This document shows, piece after piece, positions 9,168 through 18,391 of a stretch of 64,000 nucleotides of DNA. The position numbers and the translations under genes were made by a program. The stretch spans positions 80,878-144,877 of the forward strand of contig CATOJY010000002.1 of assembly GCA_951800685.1 (NCBI GenBank), given 5' to 3'. The notes below the pieces were generated by a model, which worked only from the letters and a program-made list of their open reading frames with translations, was not told the DNA's origin and searched no databases. The stretch is from an uncultured Lachnospiraceae bacterium. GTDB lineage: Bacteria; Bacillota; Clostridia; Lachnospirales; Lachnospiraceae. The first letter of the stretch is position 1, and each line of letters starts with the position of its first letter.

Positions 9168-10415
9168 ATGAAAGTTTTAATAGTCAATAAGTTTCTCTAT
9201 CCAAATGGCGGATCAGAGACTTATATCTTCCAATTAGGGGAACAATTACAGAAAATGGGGCATGAGGTGCAGTATTTCGGCATGGAACATGAGGGCCGGA
9301 TCGTAGGCAACCGCATTGGAAGCTATACGTCGGATATGGATTTTCACGCCGGCGGATTGGGAAAGCTCCTCTACCCGTTTCGTATTATCTATTCTGGAGA
9401 GGCAAAACGGAAGATGAGACGTGTCCTGGAGGATTTTGGACCGGATGTAGTACATCTGAATAATATCAATTTCCAGCTGACACCTTCGGTTATCTATGCG
9501 GTGCGTGCCTATGAAAAGAAGCACAGAAAGCGTATAAAGATCGTATATACAGCGCATGATTATCAATGGGTATGTCCCAACCATATGATGCGGATTCCAT
9601 CCACTGGAGAGATCTGTTTCGCCTGCCGCGGTGGTGATTTCAAACAGTGTAGTAAAAACCGGTGTATTCATAATTCCAGGATTAAGAGCATTCTGGGGAC
9701 TGTGGAGGCGAAATACTATGCGATCCGTAAGACATACGGAATGGTGGATGTAATTATATGTCCCAGCGAGTTTATGAAGAAACAGCTGGATACAGATTCT
9801 TCGCTGGCAAACCAGACGATTATGATGCATAACTTCATAAAGCAGGATCAGTATGCAGGCGGAGGAAAAAGAAGTTATAAGGGAAAAGGGACAAGCAGCA
9901 TACATCCGTCAAAAAGAGGAGACTATGTCTTATACTTCGGACGCTACGCGGAAGAAAAAGGTACAGAGACATTATTACAAGCCTGCAGGGCGCTGCCGGA
10001 GATTTCCTTTGTGTTTGCGGGAACAGGGCCGCTGGAAGAGAAAGTTAACCAGGCGGTTAATGTGGAAAACCGCGGTTTTGTGTCAGGAGAAGCATTGTAC
10101 AGGCTGATTGCGGAAGCGAGATTCAGCGTGTATCCTTCTGAGTGGTATGAAAACTGTCCTTTTTCCATTATGGAGTCTCAGGCATATGGCACACCAGTGC
10201 TGGCCTCCGATCTTGGAGGCGCCCCGGAGCTGGTACAGTCTGGCAAGACAGGCGGCTTGTTCCGTGGAGGCGATGTACAGGATCTGACAGAACACATCAA
10301 GGAACTATGGGAATCTCCGGAATTATGCCGGGAGTACAGCGAGAACTGCAAAAATATAAATTTTGACACAGTAGAAGAATATTGTGCTAAAATGGTAAAG
10401 AATGTATATAGATAA
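9168..10415 (+). CDS. GT4 family glycosyltransferase
   Basis: About 415 residues, GT-B fold. It opens MKVLIVNKFLYPNGGSETYI, the typical GT4 N-terminal strand with the Gly-rich acceptor loop, has VVYTAHDY-type and CPSEFMKKQL segments mid-protein, and a C-terminal domain with YFGRYAEEKGTETLLQA and the donor site ENCPFSIMESQAYGTPVLAS. A Cys-rich patch (CPNH, CFACRGGDFKQCSKNRC, about residues 130-170) is a recurring feature of one GT4 subgroup. An upstream in-frame ATG at 9108 would add 20 non-family residues and overlap the CotH gene, so 9168 is chosen. Acts in the cytoplasm; sugar and linkage are not predictable. Confidence 0.88.
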   Translation: MKVLIVNKFLYPNGGSETYIFQLGEQLQKMGHEVQYFGMEHEGRIVGNRIGSYTSDMDFHAGGLGKLLYPFRIIYSGEAKRKMRRVLEDFGPDVVHLNNINFQLTPSVIYAVRAYEKKHRKRIKIVYTAHDYQWVCPNHMMRIPSTGEICFACRGGDFKQCSKNRCIHNSRIKSILGTVEAKYYAIRKTYGMVDVIICPSEFMKKQLDTDSSLANQTIMMHNFIKQDQYAGGGKRSYKGKGTSSIHPSKRGDYVLYFGRYAEEKGTETLLQACRALPEISFVFAGTGPLEEKVNQAVNVENRGFVSGEALYRLIAEARFSVYPSEWYENCPFSIMESQAYGTPVLASDLGGAPELVQSGKTGGLFRGGDVQDLTEHIKELWESPELCREYSENCKNINFDTVEEYCAKMVKNVYR

Positions 10416-10447
10416 GAGGCCGGCTATCTAGATGGGAGAAATGGACT

Positions 10448-11446
10448 ATGGCAAGAAGAACATTATACGGAACCGTTATTGTGACTTACCGGTGCAATGC
10501 CCGGTGTAATATGTGCGATTGCTTCAAGGATCCTACCAGACCGGAGGAAGAGATCACGTTAGAAGAGATCAAGAAGCTGCCGGAAATGGCCTTTACCAAT
10601 ATTACGGGAGGAGAGCCTTTTATCAGGCAGGACATCCCGGAAATTGTGCGGGAACTATACAAGAAATCTGACAGAATTGTCATATCTACGAATGGGTATT
10701 TCACCGACCGGATTATTGCCCTGTGTAAGGAGTTCCCTAAAGTGGGTATCCGTATCAGTATTGAAGGGCTGCAGGCCACTAACGATGCGATCAGGGGGAT
10801 TCCCGACGGTTTTAACAGAGGTTATAAGACGCTGAAAACGCTGGTAGAAATGAAACACCCTGATGTGGGATTTGGCATGACGGTACAGGATATGAACTGT
10901 GAGGATCTGGTGCCGCTTTACAATATTGCGAATGATATGAGCATGGAATTTGCCACAGCAACACTGCACAATTCGTTTTATTTCAGAAAGACAGACAATA
11001 AGATTGACGATAAGTACAAGGTAGCGCAAAACTTTGAGAAACTGATCAACGAACTGCTAAAGAGTAAATCGCCGAAGAAATGGTTCCGGGCTTATTTCAA
11101 CCATGGACTGATTAATTACATCTATGGTAACAAAAGACTTCTGCCGTGCGATATGTCCAAAAATGCCTTTTTCATAGATCCGTTCTGTGACGTGATTCCC
11201 TGTAATGGTATGGAGAAAAAGGCAGTTATGGGCAATCTGAAAGAACAAAGCTGGGATGAATTGTGGAATTCCGCGCAGGCGCAGAAAGTGAGAGAGTGTA
11301 CAAGGAAATGTGACAGAAACTGCTGGATGATTGGTTCTGCATCACCGGCAATGCATAAATATATCTGGGTACCCGGATGGTGGGTGATTAAGCATAAATT
11401 CTTAAAAGGCGGCAGATACAGCTTAAAGGAGAATAAATTTATATGA
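10448..11446 (+). CDS. Radical SAM protein with SPASM-like C-terminus
   Basis: 332 residues. CNARCNMC near residue 16 supplies the CxxxCxxC cluster ligands (Cys16, 20, 23); TGGEPF near residue 58 is the SAM-binding GGE motif. The C-terminal third is Cys-rich (CDMSKNAFFIDPFCDVIPC, then a CTRKCDRNC group), which fits auxiliary Fe-S sites of the SPASM/Twitch type and their usual GNLKEQSWDELWNS signature. Radical SAM enzymes in polysaccharide loci can alter sugars or act on peptides; no precursor peptide is visible nearby, so a sugar or lipid-linked substrate is the simplest guess. A GGGAGA site precedes ATG 10448, and its end overlaps the next gene by 4 bases, so the two are translationally coupled. 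Confidence 0.85.
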   Translation: MARRTLYGTVIVTYRCNARCNMCDCFKDPTRPEEEITLEEIKKLPEMAFTNITGGEPFIRQDIPEIVRELYKKSDRIVISTNGYFTDRIIALCKEFPKVGIRISIEGLQATNDAIRGIPDGFNRGYKTLKTLVEMKHPDVGFGMTVQDMNCEDLVPLYNIANDMSMEFATATLHNSFYFRKTDNKIDDKYKVAQNFEKLINELLKSKSPKKWFRAYFNHGLINYIYGNKRLLPCDMSKNAFFIDPFCDVIPCNGMEKKAVMGNLKEQSWDELWNSAQAQKVRECTRKCDRNCWMIGSASPAMHKYIWVPGWWVIKHKFLKGGRYSLKENKFI

Positions 11447-12567
11447 AATTTCTGTATGTAGCCCCACGGTATCATACCAACCAGATGGATATTATGAAGG
11501 GGCTGGTAGAACATGGACATGAAGTCTGTTTTATCAGCCATTATGCCGCTATCATAGAGGACTATTCTTATGTGACGCCGGTGGTGCTTGGATATTCCAG
11601 GTTATATCAGTTTCTGGACTATCTGTACGTGCATGTGATCCACAGGAAGAATCCGGAAGCCATTGTGTTCAAGATCCAGCACGGGTTTCCGCCAATGCGC
11701 AGACTCAAGAAGATCATCTGCCAGTTTGCGCCGGATGTAGTGATCCTGCGGGAGCGGTCGGTATATTCTATGGCAGCCTATCTGGTCTGCAGAAAAAAGG
11801 GATATCCATGTATCCTCTATAACCAGAACCCGTTGTGGTCAGAGCCGGAAAAGACAGATCTTGCACACCGTCTGGTAGCCAGAATGACGCCAAAGCTAAG
11901 AATGACACCTGTTATGGGCAGAAAAAAGACGGGCGCTTCGATTAAGGAAAATGATTATTTCGTACCATTTGTCATAGAACCGCAGAGAGCGCCGGGGGAG
12001 AGGGAATATTTTGCAGATGATACAGTACATATCCTGTGTATTGGCAAATATGAAATTAGAAAACATCACCTGTTATTGCTGGCGGCGGTGAGACAACTGA
12101 CGCAGAGCCGGTTACATCTGACGCTGATCGGCGAGGCTACCAATCATTTTCAGAAAGAATATTGTGAACAGGTGAGACGATATGTGAAAGAACATCATAT
12201 GGAAGAATTTGTCACAGTAAAGACAAACGTTCCCCGCAGCGAAATGGCAGGGGCATATCTGGCGGCCGATTTATATGTGATTCCAAGTACACGGGAAATG
12301 GCGTCGGTGTCCCAGTTGGAGGCTATGAGTTATTCCCTTCCTGTGATCTGCAGTGATGCCAATGGAACAGCTTGTTATGTGGAGGATGGCGTGACGGGCT
12401 ACCAGTTTAAAGACTGCGACCAGAATGACTTGCAGGAGAAGCTGGCGATGATGTTGTCTGACAGGGAACAGATGAAAGTCATGGGAGCGGCTGGCTATCA
12501 GGCGCTGGTGGAGAAGTATAATTTTGATAGGTATTTTGAAACAATACAGACTATGCTGGAGAACTAG
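11443..12567 (+). CDS. GT4 family glycosyltransferase
   Basis: 374 residues, GT-B fold. N-terminal MKFLYVAPRYHTNQMDIMKG, then a mid-protein ILCIGKYEIRKHHLLLLAA segment that starts the C-domain, and IPSTREMASVSQLEAMSYSLPVI with the conserved Glu of the EX7E donor motif replaced in spacing by a variant (REMASVSQLE keeps E...E). Retaining glycosyltransferase of the polymer pathway; substrate unknown. It begins inside the last 4 bases of the radical SAM gene and ends 4 bases before the next gene, so the three form one translation unit. Confidence 0.85.
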   Translation: MKFLYVAPRYHTNQMDIMKGLVEHGHEVCFISHYAAIIEDYSYVTPVVLGYSRLYQFLDYLYVHVIHRKNPEAIVFKIQHGFPPMRRLKKIICQFAPDVVILRERSVYSMAAYLVCRKKGYPCILYNQNPLWSEPEKTDLAHRLVARMTPKLRMTPVMGRKKTGASIKENDYFVPFVIEPQRAPGEREYFADDTVHILCIGKYEIRKHHLLLLAAVRQLTQSRLHLTLIGEATNHFQKEYCEQVRRYVKEHHMEEFVTVKTNVPRSEMAGAYLAADLYVIPSTREMASVSQLEAMSYSLPVICSDANGTACYVEDGVTGYQFKDCDQNDLQEKLAMMLSDREQMKVMGAAGYQALVEKYNFDRYFETIQTMLEN

Positions 12568-12571
12568 ATAT

Positions 12572-13450
12572 ATGAAACGCAAGGTCAAGGACATTGTGGC
12601 AGGAATCTTTTATTTCTTGTATGAGAAGGGGATTCTGCACAATAGAATACGAGTGCATACAATAGACGAAACGATCGACGAACTTCTGCATACACAAAAG
12701 AGCATGGTCCGGTTTGGGGACGGCGAAATCGTTATGATTAAGGGCGGCGATCTGATGCTGCAGAAGGCGTCGCCGGAGATTGCGGAAGGGCTTGCCGGAA
12801 TACTTGCGTATCCTTATGAAGATCTTATTGTGACGATTCCGGGAATTTTTGACACACTCTCTGACCATCATAGGGCGAGCAGGCAGTTTTGGAAAGATCA
12901 TCTTCTTTTTTGCCGGAAAACATATGAAAAGTACTGTAATCCAGACAGGGTTTACTATTCTACGTTTGTCTCGCGGTGCTATTATTATGCCAGTGACCGA
13001 AGCAGTTGTGACAGATGGTTTGCAAAAATAAGAAAAATATGGGAAAATAGGGATATTGTGGTAGTGGAGGGATCAAAGACGCATAACGGCGTGGGGAATG
13101 ACTTATTTGATCTAGCTGGAAGTGTTGAGCGGATCATCTGTCCGCCCAGTGATGCGTATGGTGCACTGCCCAGGATTTTGGAAACTTGCATGCAGTATGG
13201 AACGGACAGGCTTTTTCTCCTATCGGTTGGCGTGGCGGCTAAGTTTCTTGCGCTTGCGCTTTTTACGAAGGGCTACAGGGTGCTGGATATCGGGAATATG
13301 GATTTGGAATATGAATGGTATGTGAGACAGGCGCCGGATAAGATTCCGTTAAAGAAGCATGAGATCGTCGGTGAGAAGGCGAATCGGGAAGCGGCGGTAC
13401 ATGACAGGGAATATGGGAAATACCTGGAAGAGATCAAGTACTGGTTATAG
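12572..13450 (+). CDS. GT-D fold glycosyltransferase (DUF1792/SP_1767 family)
   Basis: 292 residues. The stretch SMVRFGDGEIVMIKGGD near residue 43 is the signature of this family, where the DGE acidic group replaces the usual DxD in UDP-sugar and metal binding. Other blocks are VVVEGSKTHNGVGNDLFD and YRVLDIGNMDLEYEWY. Streptococcal relatives extend glycans on serine-rich adhesins; here the context is polymer synthesis. ATG 12572 follows GGAG ten bases upstream and starts 4 bases after the previous stop; an open frame reaching back to 12524 overlaps that gene and is not family-like. Acts on the cytoplasmic side. Confidence 0.82.
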   Translation: MKRKVKDIVAGIFYFLYEKGILHNRIRVHTIDETIDELLHTQKSMVRFGDGEIVMIKGGDLMLQKASPEIAEGLAGILAYPYEDLIVTIPGIFDTLSDHHRASRQFWKDHLLFCRKTYEKYCNPDRVYYSTFVSRCYYYASDRSSCDRWFAKIRKIWENRDIVVVEGSKTHNGVGNDLFDLAGSVERIICPPSDAYGALPRILETCMQYGTDRLFLLSVGVAAKFLALALFTKGYRVLDIGNMDLEYEWYVRQAPDKIPLKKHEIVGEKANREAAVHDREYGKYLEEIKYWL

Positions 13451-13522
13451 GACAATAGTGATAGAGAATGTTAGGAGCAGGACAGTCTCCGCTTGGATTT
13501 AGGATTTTGTAGAGAGGAAGAT

Positions 13523-14098
13523 ATGATCGATAGCAAAGAAGCGTTGCGGCGCTATCTGGAACAGGATCAACTGGCGCTGAACAGACGGCAGGACAGGCGT
13601 CCAAGATGGTTCAAAGATGAGATATGGAAATTTGAGATTCTGCTGCGTCAGTTAGAGTATGATACAAACTGTCGGAGAGGATTGTGGGGTATGGTGATCA
13701 GGAAATATCATGGACTTAGATTTCATAATCTGAGCGTGAAACTTGGATTTACGATACCAGTCAACGTTTTCAGGGAAGGGCTGTCCATTCCTCATTATGG
13801 AACGATCGTTGTGCATGGCGGAGCTAGGATTGGCAGGAACTGCAGGCTGCAGGAAGGCGTCACGATCGGTGCTACGGACGGAAGCCATGAAGCGGCAGTA
13901 ATTGGAGATAACTGCTATTTTGGAAGCGGGGCGAAAGTGATCGGGGCTGTCACCATAGCAGATGATGTGGCTGTCGGTGCCGGAGCGGTGGTAACGAAAG
14001 ATATTACAGAGCCGGGCACGACATGGGGCGGCGTACCCGCAAGAAAAATCAGTGATAAAGATTCGCACAGTAATTTATGTAAGGCGCTTTTTTCATAA
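13523..14098 (+). CDS. Left-handed beta-helix acetyltransferase, CysE/serine acetyltransferase-like
   Basis: 191 residues. The C-terminal half is a hexapeptide-repeat helix (IPHYGTIVVHGGARIGRNCRLQ, TIGATDG, VIGDNCYFGSGAKVIG, VGAGAVVTKDI, GVPARKI), with the His of the HYGTIVVHGG segment in the place of the acetyl-CoA catalytic His. An alpha-helical N-terminus of about 85 residues resembles serine acetyltransferases, but in glycan loci such proteins usually O-acetylate a sugar. GAGGAAG lies just before ATG 13523; upstream in-frame codons to 13493 are not family-like. It directly precedes the ABC flippase gene. A true CysE is less likely because no cysteine genes are near. Confidence 0.8.
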   Translation: MIDSKEALRRYLEQDQLALNRRQDRRPRWFKDEIWKFEILLRQLEYDTNCRRGLWGMVIRKYHGLRFHNLSVKLGFTIPVNVFREGLSIPHYGTIVVHGGARIGRNCRLQEGVTIGATDGSHEAAVIGDNCYFGSGAKVIGAVTIADDVAVGAGAVVTKDITEPGTTWGGVPARKISDKDSHSNLCKALFS

Positions 14099-14125
14099 TA
14101 TAGAGCAAATAGGAGCACATGATAG

Positions 14126-15916
14126 ATGAATGAATCAAATAGGAATACAAAGGCAGGGCTTCTTACAAAGCTGGGATATATCTTCGACAAAAGAGATAAA
14201 TGGAAGATTGGCGCGCTGCTTGGTGCTGTGGTGGTCGGAAGTTTTCTGGAACTTTTGGGTGTGACAATCTTCATGCCTTTTATTAATATTATCACAGAAC
14301 CAGGAGAGATCTGGAGGAAGTGGTATCTGCGTCTGTTCTATGAGCTGTTTCATTTCCAGTCGCCGAAAAGCTTTCTGGCGGCATTGTCAGCGATGATCAT
14401 AGTCATTTATATTGTTAAGAATATCTACCTGATCGTTGAGAAAAGCTATATCTACAGGTTTTCTTACAATACGCAGATGAAGCTGTCAACGAGGCTTCTC
14501 AATACTTATATGAAGGAACCATACACGTTTCATCTGAATAAGAATATCGCAACTTTACAGAGAAGCCTGCAGGAAGATACGTCAAAGTTCATGCAGGTGA
14601 TCTTATATTCACTGGAATTAGTGGCGGAACTGGCGGTATGTTTCGTACTGGTGATTTATCTGTTGTTTGTCAGCAAATCGATCACGGTTATTGTGCTGGG
14701 ACTGTTGGTGATCTGTGTGGGTTCCTTCCTGCTTTTGACGAGGAAATACAGCCGTAAGCTGGGACAGGACAACCAAGGCTATCAGGGTAAGATTTTCCAA
14801 TGGATGAATCAGGCGCTGGGCGGGATCAAGGAGATTAAGATTCTGGAGAGGGAAGCGTTCTTTACCGAGGAATACCGCAAGTATTATACAAGATATGCAA
14901 GGGGACTACGGTTTGCGCGGACGATTTCCATTTTGCCGAAATATGCGGTGGAGGCTGTTGCGATCTCCGGACTCCTGGCGGGCATCATCGTTAAACTTCT
15001 GTTTGGAGAGGCCGATATGGCCTACTATATCCCGCAGTTGACGGTATTCGCCGTGGCGGCATTCCGTCTGATGCCCAGTGTGGGACGGATCAATGAACAT
15101 GCCACGAATATGTTATATGCACTTCCATCTGTTGATCTGGTCTATCACGATCTGGTAGAGATTGCGGATTATATTGAGAAACAGGATCATGAAGTCAGGG
15201 AAGATTGGAACCTTCATGAAGGAATAGCGGTAAAGCATGTCACATACTGCTATCCTGATGCGGAGGAGCCGGTAATCGATGATGCCAGCCTGTCTATTCG
15301 GAAAGGGAAGACAGTGGCTTTTATCGGCGCATCTGGAGCAGGCAAGACGACAATGGTGGATATTATTCTGGGTCTGCTGACACCGCAGAAAGGTGTTGTT
15401 ATGGCAGACCAGATCAATATCCATGAGAAACCCAAGACTTTTCACGCGCAGATCGGTTATATCCCACAGGTGATCTATCTGTCAGACGACACGATCCGCA
15501 ATAATATTGCTTTCGGGGTCAAAGCGTCTGACATTGATGAGCAAGCGGTTCTGCAGGCCATGGAGAAGGCGCAGCTGACTGGATTTGTCAACAGTCTGCC
15601 GCATGGACTGGACACGATCGTTGGCGATAGAGGGGTGAGACTGTCGGGCGGACAGAGACAACGGATTGGTATTGCCAGAGCGCTCTACCATGATCCGGAG
15701 ATCCTGGTGCTGGATGAAGCTACATCTGCGCTTGATAATGATACAGAGGCAGCAGTCATGGAGGCCGTTGAAAATCTGCAGGGTATGAAGACGATGATTA
15801 TTATTGCGCACAGACTGACGACGATTCGGAATGTGGACATGATCTATGAAGTAGGGGATGGTAAGGTAGTGGAGAAGCGTAAGGATGAGGTGTTTGGCGA
15901 GCCGGCGGATTCGTAG
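14126..15916 (+). CDS. ABC transporter, fused permease/ATPase, PglK/MsbA-like lipid-oligosaccharide flippase
   Basis: 596 residues: six membrane spans in residues about 25-320, then an ATPase with GASGAGKTT (Walker A, near 402), YIPQVIYLSDDTIRNNIAFG (Q-loop), LSGGQRQRIGIARAL (signature) and ILVLDEATSALD (Walker B), ending in the IIAHRLTT His loop. The wording of the Q-loop region is that of PglK-type flippases, which move lipid-linked oligosaccharides outward. AGGAG is 10 bases before ATG 14126. A close paralogue lies at 43273; the ATPase halves agree almost block by block. With Wzx at 719 the locus encodes at least three flippases. Confidence 0.88.
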   Translation: MNESNRNTKAGLLTKLGYIFDKRDKWKIGALLGAVVVGSFLELLGVTIFMPFINIITEPGEIWRKWYLRLFYELFHFQSPKSFLAALSAMIIVIYIVKNIYLIVEKSYIYRFSYNTQMKLSTRLLNTYMKEPYTFHLNKNIATLQRSLQEDTSKFMQVILYSLELVAELAVCFVLVIYLLFVSKSITVIVLGLLVICVGSFLLLTRKYSRKLGQDNQGYQGKIFQWMNQALGGIKEIKILEREAFFTEEYRKYYTRYARGLRFARTISILPKYAVEAVAISGLLAGIIVKLLFGEADMAYYIPQLTVFAVAAFRLMPSVGRINEHATNMLYALPSVDLVYHDLVEIADYIEKQDHEVREDWNLHEGIAVKHVTYCYPDAEEPVIDDASLSIRKGKTVAFIGASGAGKTTMVDIILGLLTPQKGVVMADQINIHEKPKTFHAQIGYIPQVIYLSDDTIRNNIAFGVKASDIDEQAVLQAMEKAQLTGFVNSLPHGLDTIVGDRGVRLSGGQRQRIGIARALYHDPEILVLDEATSALDNDTEAAVMEAVENLQGMKTMIIIAHRLTTIRNVDMIYEVGDGKVVEKRKDEVFGEPADS

Positions 15917-15949
15917 AAGAAGCAGCGGCTGGATAGGTGAGGGAGAACT

Positions 15950-17572
15950 GTGCTGAAAAGAGAGAACCATCCTAAATTGAATAAAAAACAGTCAGAGTGG
16001 TTGTTCTATAGTTCACTGGTTTTGCTGGCTCTTTTCGTTTTTCTGTTTGTCGGTTCCAGGGAACCGGTACTGTTTGATGATAGTGGCTCTTATATGAGAG
16101 TAGAACGCTTTGAAGGAGTTATGCCGGTTTATCCGCTTTTTTTACTGTTGAATCAGGCGCTGTTTGGGAGTGACAGTTATCTCAAAATTGTTATTGTTGA
16201 ACAGGCGCTGTTAGCGGCTGGGTGCGTTATTCTTTTTGTCAGGGAGATCAAAGAGAGATTTAAACTGCGGTTTTGGGAAGGCTATCTGCTCTTCTTCCTG
16301 TCGCTGCTCTCTTTTACAACGGAGATGCCAGCGGCGATGATTACGCAGACCATCCTTACGGAAGGTCTGGCGTATGCACTGTTCCACGTTCTGATGATCT
16401 TATATTTGCGTGCAGTCTGGAGAAACAGCTATAAGTTTCTGGCGGCTTCTTTCGGAATGGTATATTTTTTGGCATTGCTGCGTTCCCAGCTGCAGATTCT
16501 TTTCGGCGTATGCGGCATTTTATTTCTTTATCTGACATGGAAGCGATGTGATTCAATCAGGAAGAAGTTTGCCGGGTGTTTGGCTGGTATTGCCGGGTGT
16601 CTGGTGATCGGTGCGGTAGGAATTGGGATCACGGCAGCATCGGTGAATCAGTATAACGCACTTATCACAGGTAATGTCAGGGTGAATCTGCTGATCATGA
16701 AGATTCAGGACCCGGAGTACTACCAGGAATTTAGTATGGGGGAAGACGGCGAGGACAGAGAGCCTGGGGAAATCGAGGAAGCGGTAAAGGATAGACAAGA
16801 CGTGCATGCTGCAAGAGGGGCTGATATCAGGATAAGTCAGTATACCTCCCTCCTGTTTTCAAGAGGTATGTATGAGGCAGATGCGGAGGATGCAGCTTGT
16901 TTTGAGGATGAGATGGTGCGGGGGCTGTATCAGTCTATATATGAAGTGGCAGACCAGGAACAGAAGCGCTATGCTTATGAAGAAAAGAGTCTATGGATCT
17001 GGAAAGATATTGTGGGAGGCATAGGGACTGTTGGAAAAATTGGCGTGGCTGTAGGAAGTGAATTTTATAAGGAAAAATATCCGGAGATTTATGCTGCTGA
17101 TAACTTTAACGAAATCTGGAACCGCAGTCTGCAGACAATCGGCCTGACTTTGATCCGGGGGCATTTTGGAAGATTCCTATATCATACGCTTATGATGCTT
17201 CCCCAGGGATTTATCTGTACCGTCTTTTTCCAGATCAAACAGATTTACCTGCTGTGCCATATGATTACGTTGTTTTTATATCTGTCAGCATTTGCCTTGA
17301 TGATCTGGGGATACGCAGATAAGAGAGTTCCAAATCAGTGTGCAGAGTTTATGGCGATCGTTCTTGGCAGTAATGTAGTCATGGTGTTGATTATTTCACT
17401 TGTATTTTTTGGACAGCAGAGGTATCTTGTATATAATTTCGGAATTTTCTATATAGCTTACTATCTGCTGTTAAGAATGCTGTGGAATACTTTTCTTCGT
17501 GTCAGAGTAGTGAGGCGGGCTTCCAGGAAAGATCAAAAGACTATAAGAATTCGGAAAGAACAGGCAGATTAG
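15950..17572 (+). CDS. Polytopic membrane protein, GT-C-like glycosyltransferase candidate
   Basis: 540 residues with about ten membrane spans. After the first span comes FDDSGSYMRVE (about residue 44), an acidic outward loop as in GT-C enzymes, and VYPLFLLLNQALFGSDSYL. A long soluble segment (about 255-345) interrupts the spans. GT-C enzymes take sugars from lipid-phosphate donors on the outer face. The neighbouring DPM1-like GT2 and DUF2304 genes fit a donor-making role, so a donor/transferase set is inferred, not shown. GTG 15950 is read as the start because GGGAG lies four bases upstream and no ATG is near. Confidence 0.6.
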   Translation: MLKRENHPKLNKKQSEWLFYSSLVLLALFVFLFVGSREPVLFDDSGSYMRVERFEGVMPVYPLFLLLNQALFGSDSYLKIVIVEQALLAAGCVILFVREIKERFKLRFWEGYLLFFLSLLSFTTEMPAAMITQTILTEGLAYALFHVLMILYLRAVWRNSYKFLAASFGMVYFLALLRSQLQILFGVCGILFLYLTWKRCDSIRKKFAGCLAGIAGCLVIGAVGIGITAASVNQYNALITGNVRVNLLIMKIQDPEYYQEFSMGEDGEDREPGEIEEAVKDRQDVHAARGADIRISQYTSLLFSRGMYEADAEDAACFEDEMVRGLYQSIYEVADQEQKRYAYEEKSLWIWKDIVGGIGTVGKIGVAVGSEFYKEKYPEIYAADNFNEIWNRSLQTIGLTLIRGHFGRFLYHTLMMLPQGFICTVFFQIKQIYLLCHMITLFLYLSAFALMIWGYADKRVPNQCAEFMAIVLGSNVVMVLIISLVFFGQQRYLVYNFGIFYIAYYLLLRMLWNTFLRVRVVRRASRKDQKTIRIRKEQAD

Positions 17573-17654
17573 AGCGAGAGAAAATGAATGGCATGGAAAA
17601 GTGCGTTATGTGTAGTTGGATATGGCGGCTATAGAAGATATAGGAAAAGAGAAG

Positions 17655-18386
17655 ATGAAACAAAAAGAACGGGTACTGGTTATCATACCAGCATACAATG
17701 AAGCCGAAAATATTGTAAAAGTGGTCAATCATATGAAAAAGCAGGCGCCGCAGTATGATTATCTGATTGTGAATGATGGCTCTACGGATAATACACTGAA
17801 GCTATGCCGGCAGGAAAAATTTCATTATCTGGATCTTCCAATTAACATGGGAATTGGCGGTGCGGTGCAGGCAGGCTATATTTACGCTTATAAGAATGAT
17901 TATGATATTGCGGTCCAGATTGATGGGGATGGACAGCATGATATTACCTATCTTGACAGGCTCATAGAGCCGCTTGTCAGCAAAGAGGCGGACGTGGTGA
18001 TTGGTTCCAGATTTCTGGAGAAGGAAGGTTTTCAGTCCTCTGCAGGCCGCAGAATGGGGATTATGATTCTGAGCAGATTGATCTGGATTGTAACCGGTAG
18101 AAAGATTATGGATGTAACCAGCGGATACCGTGCAGTCAACCGGATGTTTATAGAGATTTACAGCAAGGATTATCCGATGGATTATCCAGAGCCGGAGGCG
18201 ATCGTGTCTGCGATCATGCATCTTGGAAGAGTCAGGGAAGTCCCGGTGCAGATGCGGGCGAGAGAAGGCGGGACAAGTTCTATCACATTCAAGAAATCAA
18301 TTTACTATATGATTAAAGTAACGTTGGCAATATTACTCTGCCGTATCAGTTATGGGATACGCAGGGGCAGAAGAGAGGATATCTAG
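17655..18386 (+). CDS. GT2 glycosyltransferase, DPM1-like (polyprenyl-phosphate sugar synthase candidate)
   Basis: 243 residues. GT-A motifs are clear: VLVIIPAYNEAENI, YLIVNDGSTDNT, and the metal site QIDGDGQHD with DVVIGSRF after it; VTSGYRAVNR and EPEAIVSAIMHLG are standard for the dolichyl-phosphate-mannose synthase group. Such enzymes load one sugar onto undecaprenyl phosphate for later use outside. This class is often found beside DUF2304 proteins, and one is encoded at 19366. ATG 17655 has AGGAAAAG upstream and matches the family start; in-frame ATG 17616 adds 13 non-family residues. Confidence 0.85.
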   Translation: MKQKERVLVIIPAYNEAENIVKVVNHMKKQAPQYDYLIVNDGSTDNTLKLCRQEKFHYLDLPINMGIGGAVQAGYIYAYKNDYDIAVQIDGDGQHDITYLDRLIEPLVSKEADVVIGSRFLEKEGFQSSAGRRMGIMILSRLIWIVTGRKIMDVTSGYRAVNRMFIEIYSKDYPMDYPEPEAIVSAIMHLGRVREVPVQMRAREGGTSSITFKKSIYYMIKVTLAILLCRISYGIRRGRREDI

Positions 18387-18391
18387 AAAAG

